NCBI RefSeq assembly: GCF_026342835.1
Contig: NZ_JAPEMI010000003.1
Span: 265,403 to 329,402 of the forward strand
From: Streptomyces sp. NBC_00154
Lineage (GTDB): Bacteria; Actinomycetota; Actinomycetes; Streptomycetales; Streptomycetaceae
Length of the DNA stretch: 64,000 nucleotides
Direction: 5' to 3'
Shown: positions 51,559 through 60,145 of the stretch, piece after piece
Numbering within the stretch: position 1 is the stretch's first letter
How the letters are laid out: every line of letters starts with the position of its first letter
Notes under the pieces: model-generated
Databases searched by the model: none
Seen by the model: only the letters and a program-made list of their open reading frames with translations
Told to the model about the DNA's origin: nothing
Program-made: the position numbers and the translations under genes

Positions 51559-52455
51559 ATGCGCGTCTTCGTCACCGGAGCATCCGGGTGGATCGGTTCG
51601 GCCGCGGTCGACGAGCTGCTCGCCGCCGGCCACGAGGTGGTCGGGCTCGCCCGCTCCGACACCTCGGCCGCATCCCTCGACGCGAAGGGTGCCCAGGTCC
51701 GCCGTGGCGACCTCGACGACCTCGACAGCATCCGGGAGGGCGCGGCGACCGCTGACGCCGTCCTCCACCTTGCCAACAAGCACGACTTCACCAACCCCGC
51801 CGTCTCCAATCAGGCCGAACGGGCCGCCGTGCAGGCGATCGGCGACGTCCTAACCGGATCAGGCCGTCCGTTCCTGCTGGCGTCCGGCGTCGCCGGCCCG
51901 GCGCAGGGCCGGGTGGCGACCGAGGGCGACAGGTCACCGTTCCACGGCCTGCAGTCCCCTCGAGGCGGCAGCGAGAACCTCGCGCTGGAGTACGTCGATC
52001 GCGGCGTGAACACGGTCAGCGTGCGGTTCGCCCCGACCGTGCACGGCGATGGCGACCATGGGTTCATCGCGACCCTGGTCGCGATCGCCCGTGAGAAAGG
52101 GGTCGCGGCCTACGTCGGCGATGGCACGAACCGCTGGCCGGCGGTCCACCGGTCGGATGCCGCACGGATCACCCGCCTGGGACTCGAGAAGGCCCCGGCG
52201 GGAACGCTCCTGCACGCGGTGAGCGAGGAGGGAGTCCCCACACGGGAGATCGCCCAGGCCATCGGACGAGGACTCGACGTTCCCGTGACCTCGATCGCAG
52301 CGCAGGACGCACAGAAGCACTTCGGCTGGATCGGCCGCTTCTTCGCCATGGACATCCCCGCCTCGAGCACTCGCACGCAGGAACTCCTCGGCTGGGCCCC
52401 AAGCGGGCCGACCCTCATGCAGGACCTGGACGCCGGGTCCTACTTCCGCGCCTGA
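51559..52455 (+). CDS. NAD(P)-dependent SDR oxidoreductase, transposon passenger
   Basis: A 298-residue extended short-chain dehydrogenase/epimerase-like protein. The Rossmann motif MRVFVTGASGWIGSAAVDEL carries GxxGxxG. Asp in RRGDLDDLDS and the DAVLHLA strand follow. The usual YxxxK is not obvious, since the region reads PRGGSENLALEYVDRG. ATG 51559 follows GAAGGAGATCATTCAC. It is the likely target of the divergent TetR repressor. Confidence 0.85.
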   Translation: MRVFVTGASGWIGSAAVDELLAAGHEVVGLARSDTSAASLDAKGAQVRRGDLDDLDSIREGAATADAVLHLANKHDFTNPAVSNQAERAAVQAIGDVLTGSGRPFLLASGVAGPAQGRVATEGDRSPFHGLQSPRGGSENLALEYVDRGVNTVSVRFAPTVHGDGDHGFIATLVAIAREKGVAAYVGDGTNRWPAVHRSDAARITRLGLEKAPAGTLLHAVSEEGVPTREIAQAIGRGLDVPVTSIAAQDAQKHFGWIGRFFAMDIPASSTRTQELLGWAPSGPTLMQDLDAGSYFRA

Positions 52456-52740
52456 CGCACCTGACAGGCCGACGCACCAGGCAGTGTCGGTCTCGACAAC
52501 GACGACATGCAGGGGCGAGGACACGGAACCGACAGGGTTTGCTTGAATCGTGTGCTCGGACGAAGGGCCAGCACGGTTCTGATCACGGACACCGACTTCC
52601 CGGATCGTCAAGCACGAGAGACGTGATCCCTGTTCGTGATCAAGGGCTTCAACAACCTTGAACATCAGGGGTCGCGTCGTTGGCGAAACGGGCGAACCGG
52701 GCGAACCGTCCCACGCGACCGTGTGTACGCAGGCGATCAG
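52456..52740. other. Right arm of transposon, non-coding
   Basis: A diverged inverted copy of the ISAs1 left-end region. It contains three tandem 9-bp units (GGCGAAACG, GGCGAACCG, GGCGAACCG) at 52682-52708. No gene. Confidence 0.5.
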
Positions 52741-52773
52741 CTCATCTCGCCAACTGAGAACGCATCAGCCCTG

Positions 52774-52783
52774 CGAGGCCGGC
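52774..52783. repeat. Target-site duplication, right copy (ISAs1 transposon)
   Basis: CGAGGCCGGC, identical to 48947-48956, directly outside the right terminal repeat. Confidence 0.85.
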
Positions 52784-52959
52784 CGGCACGAAGCGCCTTC
52801 CTCGGCACTCGGTTCCGGTTATTCGGGATTTACGTCATCATGACCGGCTCCTGGTCTCAGCCCTCCTGCCCACAGAATGCCCGTGACGACGGCGGGTTCC
52901 CGCCGTGAAACCGCTTCGGCTTTGGCAGAATCCGGGAGAACCGGCGGAGTGATGGTCAT

Positions 52960-52986
52960 CGTCACATGAACAGACGGACTCGGGAC
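52960..52986 (+). promoter_or_regulatory. Weak ECF41-like promoter candidate
   Basis: CGTCACA-N16-GGAC, two mismatches from the exact motif, 45 nt before the NmrA-like gene. Plausible by position only. Confidence 0.25.
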
Positions 52987-53030
52987 ATCAGCGGTCTGCA
53001 CGAATCAAACATGCAATGAATGAGGACACC

Positions 53031-53780
53031 ATGAAGATCGTAGTTATCGGCGGGACCGGACTCATCGGCTCGAAACTGATCACCAAGCTCAAAGCGCAGG
53101 GCCACGATGCGGTTGCCGCCTCTCCGAACACCGGCGTCAATACCATTACCGGCGAAGGCCTTTCCGAAGCGCTGCGCGGCGCGGACGTGGTGGTCGACGT
53201 GACGAATTCACCGTCGTTCGAAGACCAGGCTGTCATGGACTTCTTCACCACATCGACGGCGCACGTGATCGCTGCGGAGAAGGAAGCGGGCGTCAATCAT
53301 CACGTCGCCCTCTCCATCGTCGGTGTCGAGCGCCCTTCGGACGGGGGCTATTTCAAGGCCAAGGCTGCGCAGGAACAGCTGATCCGGGACTCGGGGCTGC
53401 CGTACTCGATTGTGCATGCGACGCAATTCTTCGAGTTCCTCGGTGGCATCGCCGACAGCGCGACCGACGGCGACACCGTCACACTTCCGCCCGTGTCGTT
53501 CCAGCCGGTCGCTGCCGATGACGTCGTGGCTGCCGTCGGACGGACGGCAGTCGGCGTGCCTGTGAACGGCATCGTCGACATCGCCGGACCCGAAATCGGC
53601 CGCTTCGACGAAATCGTCGGCCGGGTCCTTCAGAGCCGCAACGACGGCCGAAGGGTCGTTGTAGACCCGACCGCCCCGTACTTCGGAGCCCACGTCAGCG
53701 AGCGATCCCTCATCCCCGAGGGTGACTCCCCCCGTGGCGAAGTCACCCTCGACGCCTGGCTCGAAGCCTCCGCCAAGTAG
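53031..53780 (+). CDS. NmrA-like NAD(P)-binding oxidoreductase
   Basis: A 249-residue atypical SDR. The dinucleotide motif is MKIVVIGGTGLIGSKLITKL, followed by VDVTNSPSFEDQAVMDFFTT and HVALSIVGVERPSDGGYFKA (G-Y-x-x-K-like). ATG 53031 follows GAGGACACC. Such proteins act as redox-sensing or reductive enzymes on unknown substrates, and relatives are among the oxidoreductase/epimerase genes often linked to ECF41 sigma factors. It stands alone here. Confidence 0.85.
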   Translation: MKIVVIGGTGLIGSKLITKLKAQGHDAVAASPNTGVNTITGEGLSEALRGADVVVDVTNSPSFEDQAVMDFFTTSTAHVIAAEKEAGVNHHVALSIVGVERPSDGGYFKAKAAQEQLIRDSGLPYSIVHATQFFEFLGGIADSATDGDTVTLPPVSFQPVAADDVVAAVGRTAVGVPVNGIVDIAGPEIGRFDEIVGRVLQSRNDGRRVVVDPTAPYFGAHVSERSLIPEGDSPRGEVTLDAWLEASAK

Positions 53781-53849
53781 CCCGCGCCGCAATGTGAACG
53801 TGCAGCACTTCCGTGATCGCCCGCCGTGAGTGCCGCACCGGATCCGGCC

Positions 53850-54030
53850 TCGGGTTCACCACTGGGTCGTTGAGCGCACCATCGCTTGACTTCAGGAATC
53901 CGACGCCTCCGCGTCCGATGTGACGACGCGACGACATCCACGAGGTCTTCCTCGGCCTCTCCACCTGCCTCATCACCCACCGACACATCAAACGCTGCGC
54001 CTTTGTCAGAACGTCTTATACGGGAGAGAT
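53850..54030 (+). pseudogene. IS5 family transposase, C-terminal remnant
   Basis: Two shifted frames read VHHWVVERTIA-stop and then RRDDIHEVFLGLSTCLITHR, HIKRC. These match the end of IS5-type transposases (RWVVERTIAWL...RRDDIHEAFLGLxCCLITHRH). A stop has replaced the tryptophan codon after TIA. No start or inverted repeat was found. Confidence 0.6.
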
Positions 54031-54125
54031 CGGCTGACGAGAGATCGCCAAGTACGGATCGGTGAAGGCTGAAAAGCCCCGTGCTCGCTGGGCGACAGCA
54101 ATGCCGGGGCTCGGCAGTTGCCCGG

Positions 54126-54398
54126 TCAGCCGGTTTCGCGAGTTCTGCTGCGGCGTATCGCGAGGCCGCCGAGAACATAGGTGGCCTTCAGCAGGATGAT
54201 TCCCAGGACGGTTCCGATGGCCCAGTGCTTCCACGGACCGGACGCCAGTAGAAGTCCGGCGAGGCCCACGTGGACGGCCACGACCAGCGCGATGATAGCT
54301 ATGACGCCGAGCGTCACCCGGCGTCGTGGATGAGGGACGGTTTTGTCCGGCGGGGCGGGATCACGGAGTTCAGCCCATCTCGAATGTTCGACGCTCAT
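54126..54398 (-). CDS. Small membrane protein (90 aa)
   Basis: ATG 54398 follows GAAGGTGAGATTC, a good ribosome site. Residues 30-52 (VTLGVIAIIALVVAVHVGLA, GLLLASG) and about 57-78 (AIGTVLGIILLKATYVLGGL) are membrane helices, and both ends are charged. Function unknown. A candidate ECF41-like promoter lies 41 nt upstream. Confidence 0.6.
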   Translation of the reverse strand: MSVEHSRWAELRDPAPPDKTVPHPRRRVTLGVIAIIALVVAVHVGLAGLLLASGPWKHWAIGTVLGIILLKATYVLGGLAIRRSRTRETG

Positions 54399-54438
54399 GA
54401 ATCTCACCTTCCGCATTTGTTCTGATACTCATCTACAA

Positions 54439-54465
54439 GACAGGGCGGCGCGGTGATCCGTGACA
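54439..54465 (-). promoter_or_regulatory. Weak ECF41-like promoter candidate
   Basis: On the minus strand, TGTCACG-N16-TGTC, two mismatches from the exact motif, 41 nt before the small membrane-protein start. This is close to the 40 nt seen for the cupin gene. Confidence 0.35.
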
Positions 54466-54469
54466 GCCG

Positions 54470-55022
54470 GATCAGCCTGACAGCCTCGATGTTTCATGTC
54501 GGTCCGGCACCTTCCTCCGACCGGTGGCCACCCTGGCCTGGACCCCGGTGGGAGTCTGGAGAAAGTGACGCCCCTCCTTCACCGAGGACCGGTCAAAAGG
54601 ATCGCCAGCTCGAACCGCACTGCAGAAAAACGTGACAAAGGCTGATCGTCGGGGCCGGTCCGGCGCGGAAAGATGAACATGAGCTGACAGGACGCCCTGG
54701 CCGCTGCAGAAGGCCGGCGTCGCAGTACGGAAAAGCCGCACCAAGCGTTGCGGCGGACGCCCATCCCAGCCCTCCTGCGGAGGCGGGGCTCAGTGGTGCT
54801 GCGGCCGAGTTGCCGGTCAAGGCCACTCCCTTTCGGCTGCCACTGCGCTCAGCTGACGGCGGAGCCGAACCGCTTTGGCAGCCGAATGAGCAGTTTCTGC
54901 TGTTTTTCACCGACCCACGTTCCGTGGCCGTCCGGCCGCGGCGGCGCGGCGGGCATGTCCAGTTCCTCGCAGCCCGCCAGCGGTCTTGGTGACCGAGTTG
55001 GCACCAGTCACGGCTGCGGCCC
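54470..55022. other. Intergenic region upstream of the phosphatase gene
   Basis: No convincing gene in either strand. It ends at an exact ECF41-like promoter. Confidence 0.35.
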
Positions 55023-55049
55023 TGTCACAGATCAGAGCACTGTCTGGTC
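55023..55049 (+). promoter_or_regulatory. ECF41-like promoter of the phosphatase gene
   Basis: Exact TGTCACA-N16-GGTC, then TATGAC. The phosphatase ATG at 55184 is 135 nt downstream. Confidence 0.6.
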
Positions 55050-55183
55050 TATGACTCAAAAGGTACAAATCGGGTCGGATTGATATCTCCACCCCACCCG
55101 TCGGTCCCGGTCGCCACAGTCGTCCGCGTACCGGTTTCCTGCACCCCATGCCCCCTCCCCACCTACCTGAGGTCAACAGTTCG

Positions 55184-57673
55184 ATGATCAGTAACGGTAA
55201 TGTAACACTCAGTGATCGACTGAACACGTATGAGACCTCCGAGTCGGCAGTCGGGATGTTCGACGAGCATGGGACGGTGGTCGCATGGACCCGGGCCGCC
55301 GAGCAGCTCGTCGGGTACTCCGCGGGTGACGTGGTGGGCCGCTCTGCCTCACTTGTCCTGCCATTTTCCGAGGAAGCGCCGACGATATCGGCGTTCGTCG
55401 AGCAGTGTCGTGACCAGAACGGCTGGTCGGGCACGACGGCGGTGTGCCACCGGGACGGCCGCAAGCTCAACATCAACCTGCGGATTTCGATGTTGCGGGG
55501 GCAGGACGGAACAGTCCGGTGGCTCATCTCCGTAACCGACATCGGCACGCTCTCCACAGAGGCAACGAACGGATCGGTGCGCGAGTCGCTACTTACCCGC
55601 GCACCGATCGGCATCGTCGTTCGTGACCCGCAGCTGCGCTGCATCTGGGTGAACGACACGATGGAGCGCCACGACGGCATCTCCCGTGACCGACGGCTCG
55701 GACGGCGATTCACCGATGCGCGGCCCGATGCCAAGGCCGAAGCAGTCGAGGCAGTGATGCGGCAGGTACTCCACAGCGGCACCACCAAGGTCCACCAGTA
55801 CCGGATGTGGCCGCCGACGAGTCCGCCCCGAGAGCACACCATGGCGGCTTCGTTCTTCTGCCTCCAGGACGCCGACGGACAAGCGCTGGGGGTGTGCACC
55901 ATCAACGTCGATATCACCGAGAGTCGGCGGGCGCTCGAGCGCCTCGCCATCCTCAGCGAGGCCAGTACGCGCCTTGGCAACACCCTGGACGTGATGCAGA
56001 CCAGCCAGGAACTGGCCGACCTTGCCGTGCCCCTGCTCGCCGACTACGTCATCGTCGACCTGGAGCAGTCGGTCCCGTTCGGCGAGGGGTCCCCGGTCTG
56101 CATCGGCCCGATGAACGGGCGCCTCCCCGCGTTCCGACGTGCCGGTCTGGCCTCGATCCACGAAGGGGTCCCGGAATCCCCGTGGATGCGCGGTGAACCG
56201 GTCCCCGTAACGCCCACCTCACCCGTCACCAGCGTCCTGCGCACCGGGAAGTCCCACCTGGAGGCGATCCTGGACACCGCTCCGGGCACGTGGATCGACG
56301 AGGACCCGGCACGAGCGCAGAAGATCCGTGAGAACAGCATGCACTCCCTGATGCTCGTACCCATCCGCGCGCGGCGCGCACTGCTGGGCGTGGCGCTATT
56401 CGTCCGCACCGAGGACCCGATGCCGTTCCAGGAGTTCGATCTGCTCCTCGCCGAAGAACTCGTCTCTCGCGCTGCGATGTCGATGGACAACGCTCGCCAG
56501 TACGCACGCGAACACACCGCGGCCCTCGCGCTGCAACGCAACCTGCTCCCTCACCGCTTGAAGGGCGGTACAGCGGTCGAGACCGCCTCGCGCTACCTGC
56601 CCGCCGACATGGACCACGGCGTCGGAGGCGACTGGTTCGACGTGATCCCACTGTCCGGCGCCCGAGTAGCCCTTGTCGTCGGCGATGTCGTCGGACACGG
56701 CATCAACGCCGCCGCGACCATGGGCAGGCTCCGCACCGCCGTCCACACGCTTGCCGACATGGAACTGCCCCCCGACGAACTGCTGTCCCACCTCGATGAC
56801 ACGGTCCAGCGAATGGCCGAGGAAGACGCCGACGCCCCCGCGGTGGTGGGTGCCACGTGCATCTATGCCGTCTACGACCCGGTGACCAGGAAGTGCACCA
56901 TGGCACGGGCCGGGCACCCCCCGCCCGCGATCATCGACCCGCAGGGCCGGGTGACCTTCCCCGACCTTCCCACCGGAGCCCCACTGGGCATCGGGCTGGG
57001 GGCCCCTTTCGAGGCCGTGGAGCTGGAACTGCCCGAGGGAAGTCTCCTCGCCCTGTACACCGACGGCCTGATTGAGACCCGCGACCACGACATCGACGTG
57101 GGAATGGAGCGCCTGGGCGCCGCCCTGGCACAACCCGGTCGCTCCCTCGAAGACCTCTGCACCCTCGCGACGGAGACCTTCCCGGGGCAGGAACCGTGCG
57201 ACGACGTCACCCTGCTCCTCGTCCGCACCCGTTCGATCAGCCCAGGCCAGGTCGCCTCCTGGACGCTACCGAGTGACGAGACCGCGGTCCACAGTGCCCG
57301 GCACCTGGCAGCCTGTCAGCTGGCTGAATGGGGCCTGGAAGGTCTCGAGGACGCCACGAAGCTGATCGTCAGCGAACTGGTCACCAACGCCGTCCGCCAC
57401 AGCACCAGCCAGATCGGTCTGCGCCTGATTCACCACCAAGTCCTGACCTGCGAAGTGTTCGACACCAACGCCGACTCCCCGCAGCTGCGTCGGGCACGCA
57501 CCACAGACGAGAACGGCCGCGGCCTCTTCCTCGTCGGTCAGCTGTCCCGCAGATGGGGCGCCCGCTCGGTATCGGGCGGCAAGGTCGTCTGGGCCGAAGA
57601 AGACCTGGCCCCCGGCGTACCGAAGGCCCGTGCGTGTAAGGGTGTGGCTGTAGCCGGGGCCGGGGTCAGGTAA
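55184..57673 (+). CDS. PAS/GAF/SpoIIE (PP2C) phosphatase with HATPase domain
   Basis: An 829-residue cytoplasmic signalling protein. Residues about 15-115 form a PAS domain (SAVGMFDEHGTVVAWTRAAE), 130-245 a second PAS (LLTRAPIGIVVRDPQLRCIW), 250-430 a GAF domain and 455-660 the SpoIIE/PP2C phosphatase. Metal-binding aspartates there are in VGGDWFDVIPLSG, VVGDVVGHGINAAATMGRLR, LYTDGLIETRD and CDDVTLLLVRT. Residues about 690-800 are an anti-sigma-type HATPase (DATKLIVSELVTNAVRHSTS; ENGRGLFLVGQLSRRWG). Such proteins dephosphorylate anti-anti-sigma factors and/or bind sigma factors. ATG 55184 is preferred over ATG 55148, with GAGG upstream. The last roughly 20 residues (GVPKARACKGVAVAGAGVR) look like read-through into IS5 DNA. 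An exact ECF41-like promoter lies upstream. Confidence 0.9.
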   Translation: MISNGNVTLSDRLNTYETSESAVGMFDEHGTVVAWTRAAEQLVGYSAGDVVGRSASLVLPFSEEAPTISAFVEQCRDQNGWSGTTAVCHRDGRKLNINLRISMLRGQDGTVRWLISVTDIGTLSTEATNGSVRESLLTRAPIGIVVRDPQLRCIWVNDTMERHDGISRDRRLGRRFTDARPDAKAEAVEAVMRQVLHSGTTKVHQYRMWPPTSPPREHTMAASFFCLQDADGQALGVCTINVDITESRRALERLAILSEASTRLGNTLDVMQTSQELADLAVPLLADYVIVDLEQSVPFGEGSPVCIGPMNGRLPAFRRAGLASIHEGVPESPWMRGEPVPVTPTSPVTSVLRTGKSHLEAILDTAPGTWIDEDPARAQKIRENSMHSLMLVPIRARRALLGVALFVRTEDPMPFQEFDLLLAEELVSRAAMSMDNARQYAREHTAALALQRNLLPHRLKGGTAVETASRYLPADMDHGVGGDWFDVIPLSGARVALVVGDVVGHGINAAATMGRLRTAVHTLADMELPPDELLSHLDDTVQRMAEEDADAPAVVGATCIYAVYDPVTRKCTMARAGHPPPAIIDPQGRVTFPDLPTGAPLGIGLGAPFEAVELELPEGSLLALYTDGLIETRDHDIDVGMERLGAALAQPGRSLEDLCTLATETFPGQEPCDDVTLLLVRTRSISPGQVASWTLPSDETAVHSARHLAACQLAEWGLEGLEDATKLIVSELVTNAVRHSTSQIGLRLIHHQVLTCEVFDTNADSPQLRRARTTDENGRGLFLVGQLSRRWGARSVSGGKVVWAEEDLAPGVPKARACKGVAVAGAGVR

Positions 57674-57699
57674 GGCCCGCGGAGGTGTTGTCGTCCCAG

Positions 57700-58020
57700 C
57701 CGTCCTCGCACTGCATGTAGCCGAGCATCTTGGCCGCGCATCCCAATGAGTGGTCGAGTCGTCGCGGGACGCCAGGCCACCTGCCGACGAACCAGAGGCG
57801 TGGCGGGCGTTGGTGCCACCGCAGGGTGATCAACGAGGTTCTGCTTCGGCAGCTGACCGGCCCGCCGTGGCGGGATCTGCCCCAGCTTTTCTGGAAGTGG
57901 AACACCGTTCACGACCTTCACCGCAGGTGGTCCGCGGACGGGACCAGGGAGAGGATCCTGCGCGCTGTCCAGGCCGACGCTGATGCCGAGGGCCGAATCG
58001 CCTGGAGCATGGTCAGCGGC
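57700..58020 (+). pseudogene. IS5 family transposase, N-terminal remnant
   Basis: Frames in this stretch read LPTNQRRGGRWCHRRVINEV, LLRQLTGPPWRDLPQLFWKW, NTVHDLHRRWSADGTRERIL and QADADAEGRIAW. This is the N-terminal part of IS5-family transposases (VxxRxTGxPWRDLPxxFGxWxTVxxRxRRW). No ATG start is in place. It abuts the 3' end of the phosphatase gene. The end of an IS5-type transposase lies at 53850 on the other side of that gene. Confidence 0.6.
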
Positions 58021-58278
58021 GGGCCAGCTCCGGTCCTCGCCCGGGACGGTGGCTCCGTGGCGGCGATGCGCTGGGGGTCGGACCGGACGGTGACACGGCG
58101 GAGGGTCACGCCGTCGGGCAGGACGGGGTCTGCGGCAAGGTCTGTGGACTGTCAGCGAACGGAAGCCCCGAACGCAGAGTGCGCAGCGCCCGAGCCCACG
58201 CTCGCAGCCGCGCTCGCCCTCGTGGCACGTCCTGGATGGCGCCTGCCCTGCCTGCAATGCGGGACCCGTCTCGCGCGC

Positions 58279-58588
58279 TACGAGGAACTGCCCACCCAGT
58301 GCCCGCACTTCTCACAGGCCACGGGCCTCTTCGCCGAGCGTGCGGTGCGCGAGCGGTCCGCGAAGCTCAGCGCTCCTCCAAGCCGGCTACTTCATCATCG
58401 GCATCCGCACCGCCGGCCTGGCCGCCGGACCGATGGCCGGATTCGACGCCGAACGCATCGGCAAGGAGTTCCTCAGGGACGGCGAGCACTCGGGTCTCGC
58501 CGTCGTCAGCATCGGCAGGCCGGGCGAGAACGCATGGTTCACACGCTCCCCACGTCTGACGTACGGGCAAGTGGTCACTACCGTCTGA
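58279..58588 (+). pseudogene. Malonic semialdehyde reductase (RutE-like nitroreductase), C-terminal remnant
   Basis: EELPTQCPHFSQATGLFAER, then AVRERSAKLSA in one frame and, after a shift near 58370, LQAGYFIIGIRTAGLAAGPM and AGFDAERIGKEFLRDGEHSG in another, ending at 58588. FxHFxQAxxLFAxRPVRExSAKLNA-LQAGYFxLGxRAAGLAAGPMxGFD is the pattern of RutE-type reductases. The N-terminal half with the FMN arginines is missing. Confidence 0.6.
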
Positions 58589-58784
58589 TCGAGGGGTGAC
58601 GGCCGCCCGGCGGGCCACCCTCCGTCAGTGACTCCCGGTCGACCGGCGGATCAACGTCCGTTCAGATCGCCGTCCTCGGCGGGTAGCAAAGTGTGGAGCA
58701 TGAGAGCGAATCTCTTTTACGAGTTGATCAACTGATCGGCGACCCCCTGAAGGCTTGCGATGTCGTGCATGGAAACCTGGCGGC

Positions 58785-59246
58785 ATGGGTGCGTTCGCGG
58801 GCCGGCTCAACAGCGGATGGGAGTGGTGGCACGCCGCCATCGAGGAAGCGCAGGAAGGGCGCTGGGTCCGTGATGCCGTGGAACGACATGTGATGAAGGA
58901 CATCAGGGCCGCCACCAACCCTCTCCATGGTGGACGGATGGCCCCGTTCACCGAGGACTCGTGGCATGTACGCATCGGGAGGATCGCGAACTGGGCCGGG
59001 GTGCTGCGGCTCGCCGCCCGGTCAGGCGGGTGGGTGCTCCAACCAGTCACCGGACGCCGCCCGCCGCACCCTGCGGGCATGGACGAGCTGCTGTCTGGCA
59101 TCTACGCGGTCGGCGAGCAAGGAGAGATCTGGATGAAGCAGCTCCTGAAGGGCGAGCTGCCACCAGAAGACGAGATCGCGAAGGCCGAAGGCTTCCTCAC
59201 AGGGCCAGGGTCCGTCGAGGACCTTGAGCTGTTCTTCTACGACTGA
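58785..59246 (+). CDS. Hypothetical protein (153 aa)
   Basis: ATG 58785 opens MGAFAGRLNSGWEWWHAAIE, continuing DAVERHVMKDIRAATNPLHG, IGRIANWAGVLRLAARSGGW and DELLSGIYAVGEQGEIWMKQ, ending ELFFYD at 59246. Codon bias is strongly coding. Trp-rich helices suggest a soluble all-alpha protein. I do not recognise the family. Bordered by two remnants (rutE-like, IS5). Confidence 0.5.
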   Translation: MGAFAGRLNSGWEWWHAAIEEAQEGRWVRDAVERHVMKDIRAATNPLHGGRMAPFTEDSWHVRIGRIANWAGVLRLAARSGGWVLQPVTGRRPPHPAGMDELLSGIYAVGEQGEIWMKQLLKGELPPEDEIAKAEGFLTGPGSVEDLELFFYD

Positions 59247-59261
59247 AAGTCGCCTCTCCTC

Positions 59262-59527
59262 GGTCAGCGCCGCGTCCATTGCATGAACAGCCGCGCCACT
59301 GCTTGAGCCGGTTGATGCATCGCTCGACAGCGATGCGCAGTCTATGAGCGTCGGCATCGAAACCGGGCGGGCGGCCTCTTGCGCGGCTTTGCCGCAGGCG
59401 GTATCCAACCTGGTCGACGGCCTGCAGAATGACCGCACGGATGCCCCGTCGGCGGACATGTCCGCGGATCGCGCGAGAGGAGTACGCGCGATCCGCGAGG
59501 ACCGCCTCCGATCGACGGCATGGTCAC
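59262..59527 (-). pseudogene. IS5 family transposase, C-terminal remnant
   Basis: The minus strand reads VLADRAYSSRAIRGHVRRRG, IRAVILQAVDQVGYRLRQSR and VERCINRLKQWRGC in shifted frames. Such motifs (ADRAYSSRAIR...VERCINRLKQWRGxA) end IS5-family transposases. The frames are broken and the start is lost. It belongs to a different IS5 subgroup from the one at 57700. Confidence 0.65.
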
Positions 59528-59553
59528 GGAGACCCACATCACAAAGCCCTTGG

Positions 59554-59580
59554 CGTCACACTTTGCCGGGCTACCCGGTC
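59554..59580 (+). promoter_or_regulatory. ECF41-like promoter of the CMD gene
   Basis: CGTCACA-N16-GGTC, one base off the exact motif. The last base of the -10 box is 36 nt before the ATG at 59616, the same distance as for the flavoprotein gene. Confidence 0.6.
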
Positions 59581-59615
59581 ACTGTTGTGTATCTGCAACT
59601 GGGTTAGGAGTTCCC

Positions 59616-60089
59616 ATGGAATCGCGTCTCAACTACTACAGCAGTCCCCTCGCGGCCAAGGTGCTGAAGCACCTCGTCTCGGCCAGCAAAGTGTTGGCGG
59701 ACTCGGCGCTGCCGGACACCATTCAGCATCTGGTGGAGATCCGGGCCAGCCAGGTCAACGGCTGCGGCTTCTGCACCGACATGCACACCAAGGAGGCCGC
59801 CCACGCCGGGGAGACCTCGGTGCGGCTCAACCTGATCGCCGCCTGGCGCGAGGCGACGGTCTTCACAGAGGCCGAGCGCGCCGCGCTGGAGCTGACCGAG
59901 CAGGGCACCCGGATCGCTGACGCGGCCGGTGGGGTCACCGACGAGGCCTGGGCGAACGCCGCGAAGCACTTCGATGGGGAGCAACTCGTCGCGCTGATGT
60001 CTCTCGTGGCCATCATCAACAGCTACAACCGCATCAACATCATCAACCAGCAGCCGGCCGGCAGCTACCAGGTCGGCCAGTTCGGCTGA
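59616..60089 (+). CDS. Carboxymuconolactone decarboxylase/AhpD-like protein
   Basis: A 157-residue protein of the AhpD/CMD family. The CxxC-type redox motif is in VNGCGFCTDMHTKEA (CGFC then H), and the helical pattern around HLVEIRASQVNG is typical. Family members are alkylhydroperoxidase-like peroxide reductases or decarboxylases, and CMD genes are the standard partners of ECF41 sigma factors. ATG 59616 follows TAGGAGTTCCC. An ECF41-like promoter lies 36 nt upstream and a strong terminator follows. No electron donor gene (AhpE-like or similar) is adjacent. Confidence 0.88.
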   Translation: MESRLNYYSSPLAAKVLKHLVSASKVLADSALPDTIQHLVEIRASQVNGCGFCTDMHTKEAAHAGETSVRLNLIAAWREATVFTEAERAALELTEQGTRIADAAGGVTDEAWANAAKHFDGEQLVALMSLVAIINSYNRINIINQQPAGSYQVGQFG

Positions 60090-60093
60090 GCCA

Positions 60094-60145
60094 GGGCGTA
60101 CGGTTCGGCCGGACGAATATGGTCCGGCCGGACGCGTACGGCCCG
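60094..60145 (+). terminator. Hairpin terminator after the CMD gene
   Basis: CGGCCGGAC and GTCCGGCCG form a 9-bp core stem around a 7-nt loop (GAATATG), extended by CGTAC/GTACG and GGGC/GCCC arms with small internal bulges. It begins 4 bp after the CMD stop. Confidence 0.65.

Larger units (their letters stand above)
48957..52773 (+). mobile_element. ISAs1-based transposon with passenger genes (3817 bp)
   Basis: The outer ends are inverted copies of the ISAs1 left end. CAGGGCTGATGCGTTCTCAG is followed by a G/T difference and then TGGCGAGATGA, 31 of 32 identical. A 10-bp exact duplication (CGAGGCCGGC) flanks both. The transposase's own right end is internal (50797-50816, CAGGGCTAATGCGTTCTCAG on the minus strand). 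DNA just before the transposase (about 49575: ATGATCAAGGTTGCTGA) and DNA in the right arm read inward (ATGTTCAAGGTTGTTGA) are homologous. The right arm is therefore a second IS left end, and the left arm has gained about 500 bp carrying a small gene. Passengers are a membrane protein, a TetR regulator and an oxidoreductase. Confidence 0.8.

Noticed and set aside
52682..52708. Three tandem 9-bp repeats, considered as a CRISPR-like or iteron array
   Set aside because: Only three short units without spacers, and part of the ISAs1 left-end DNA.
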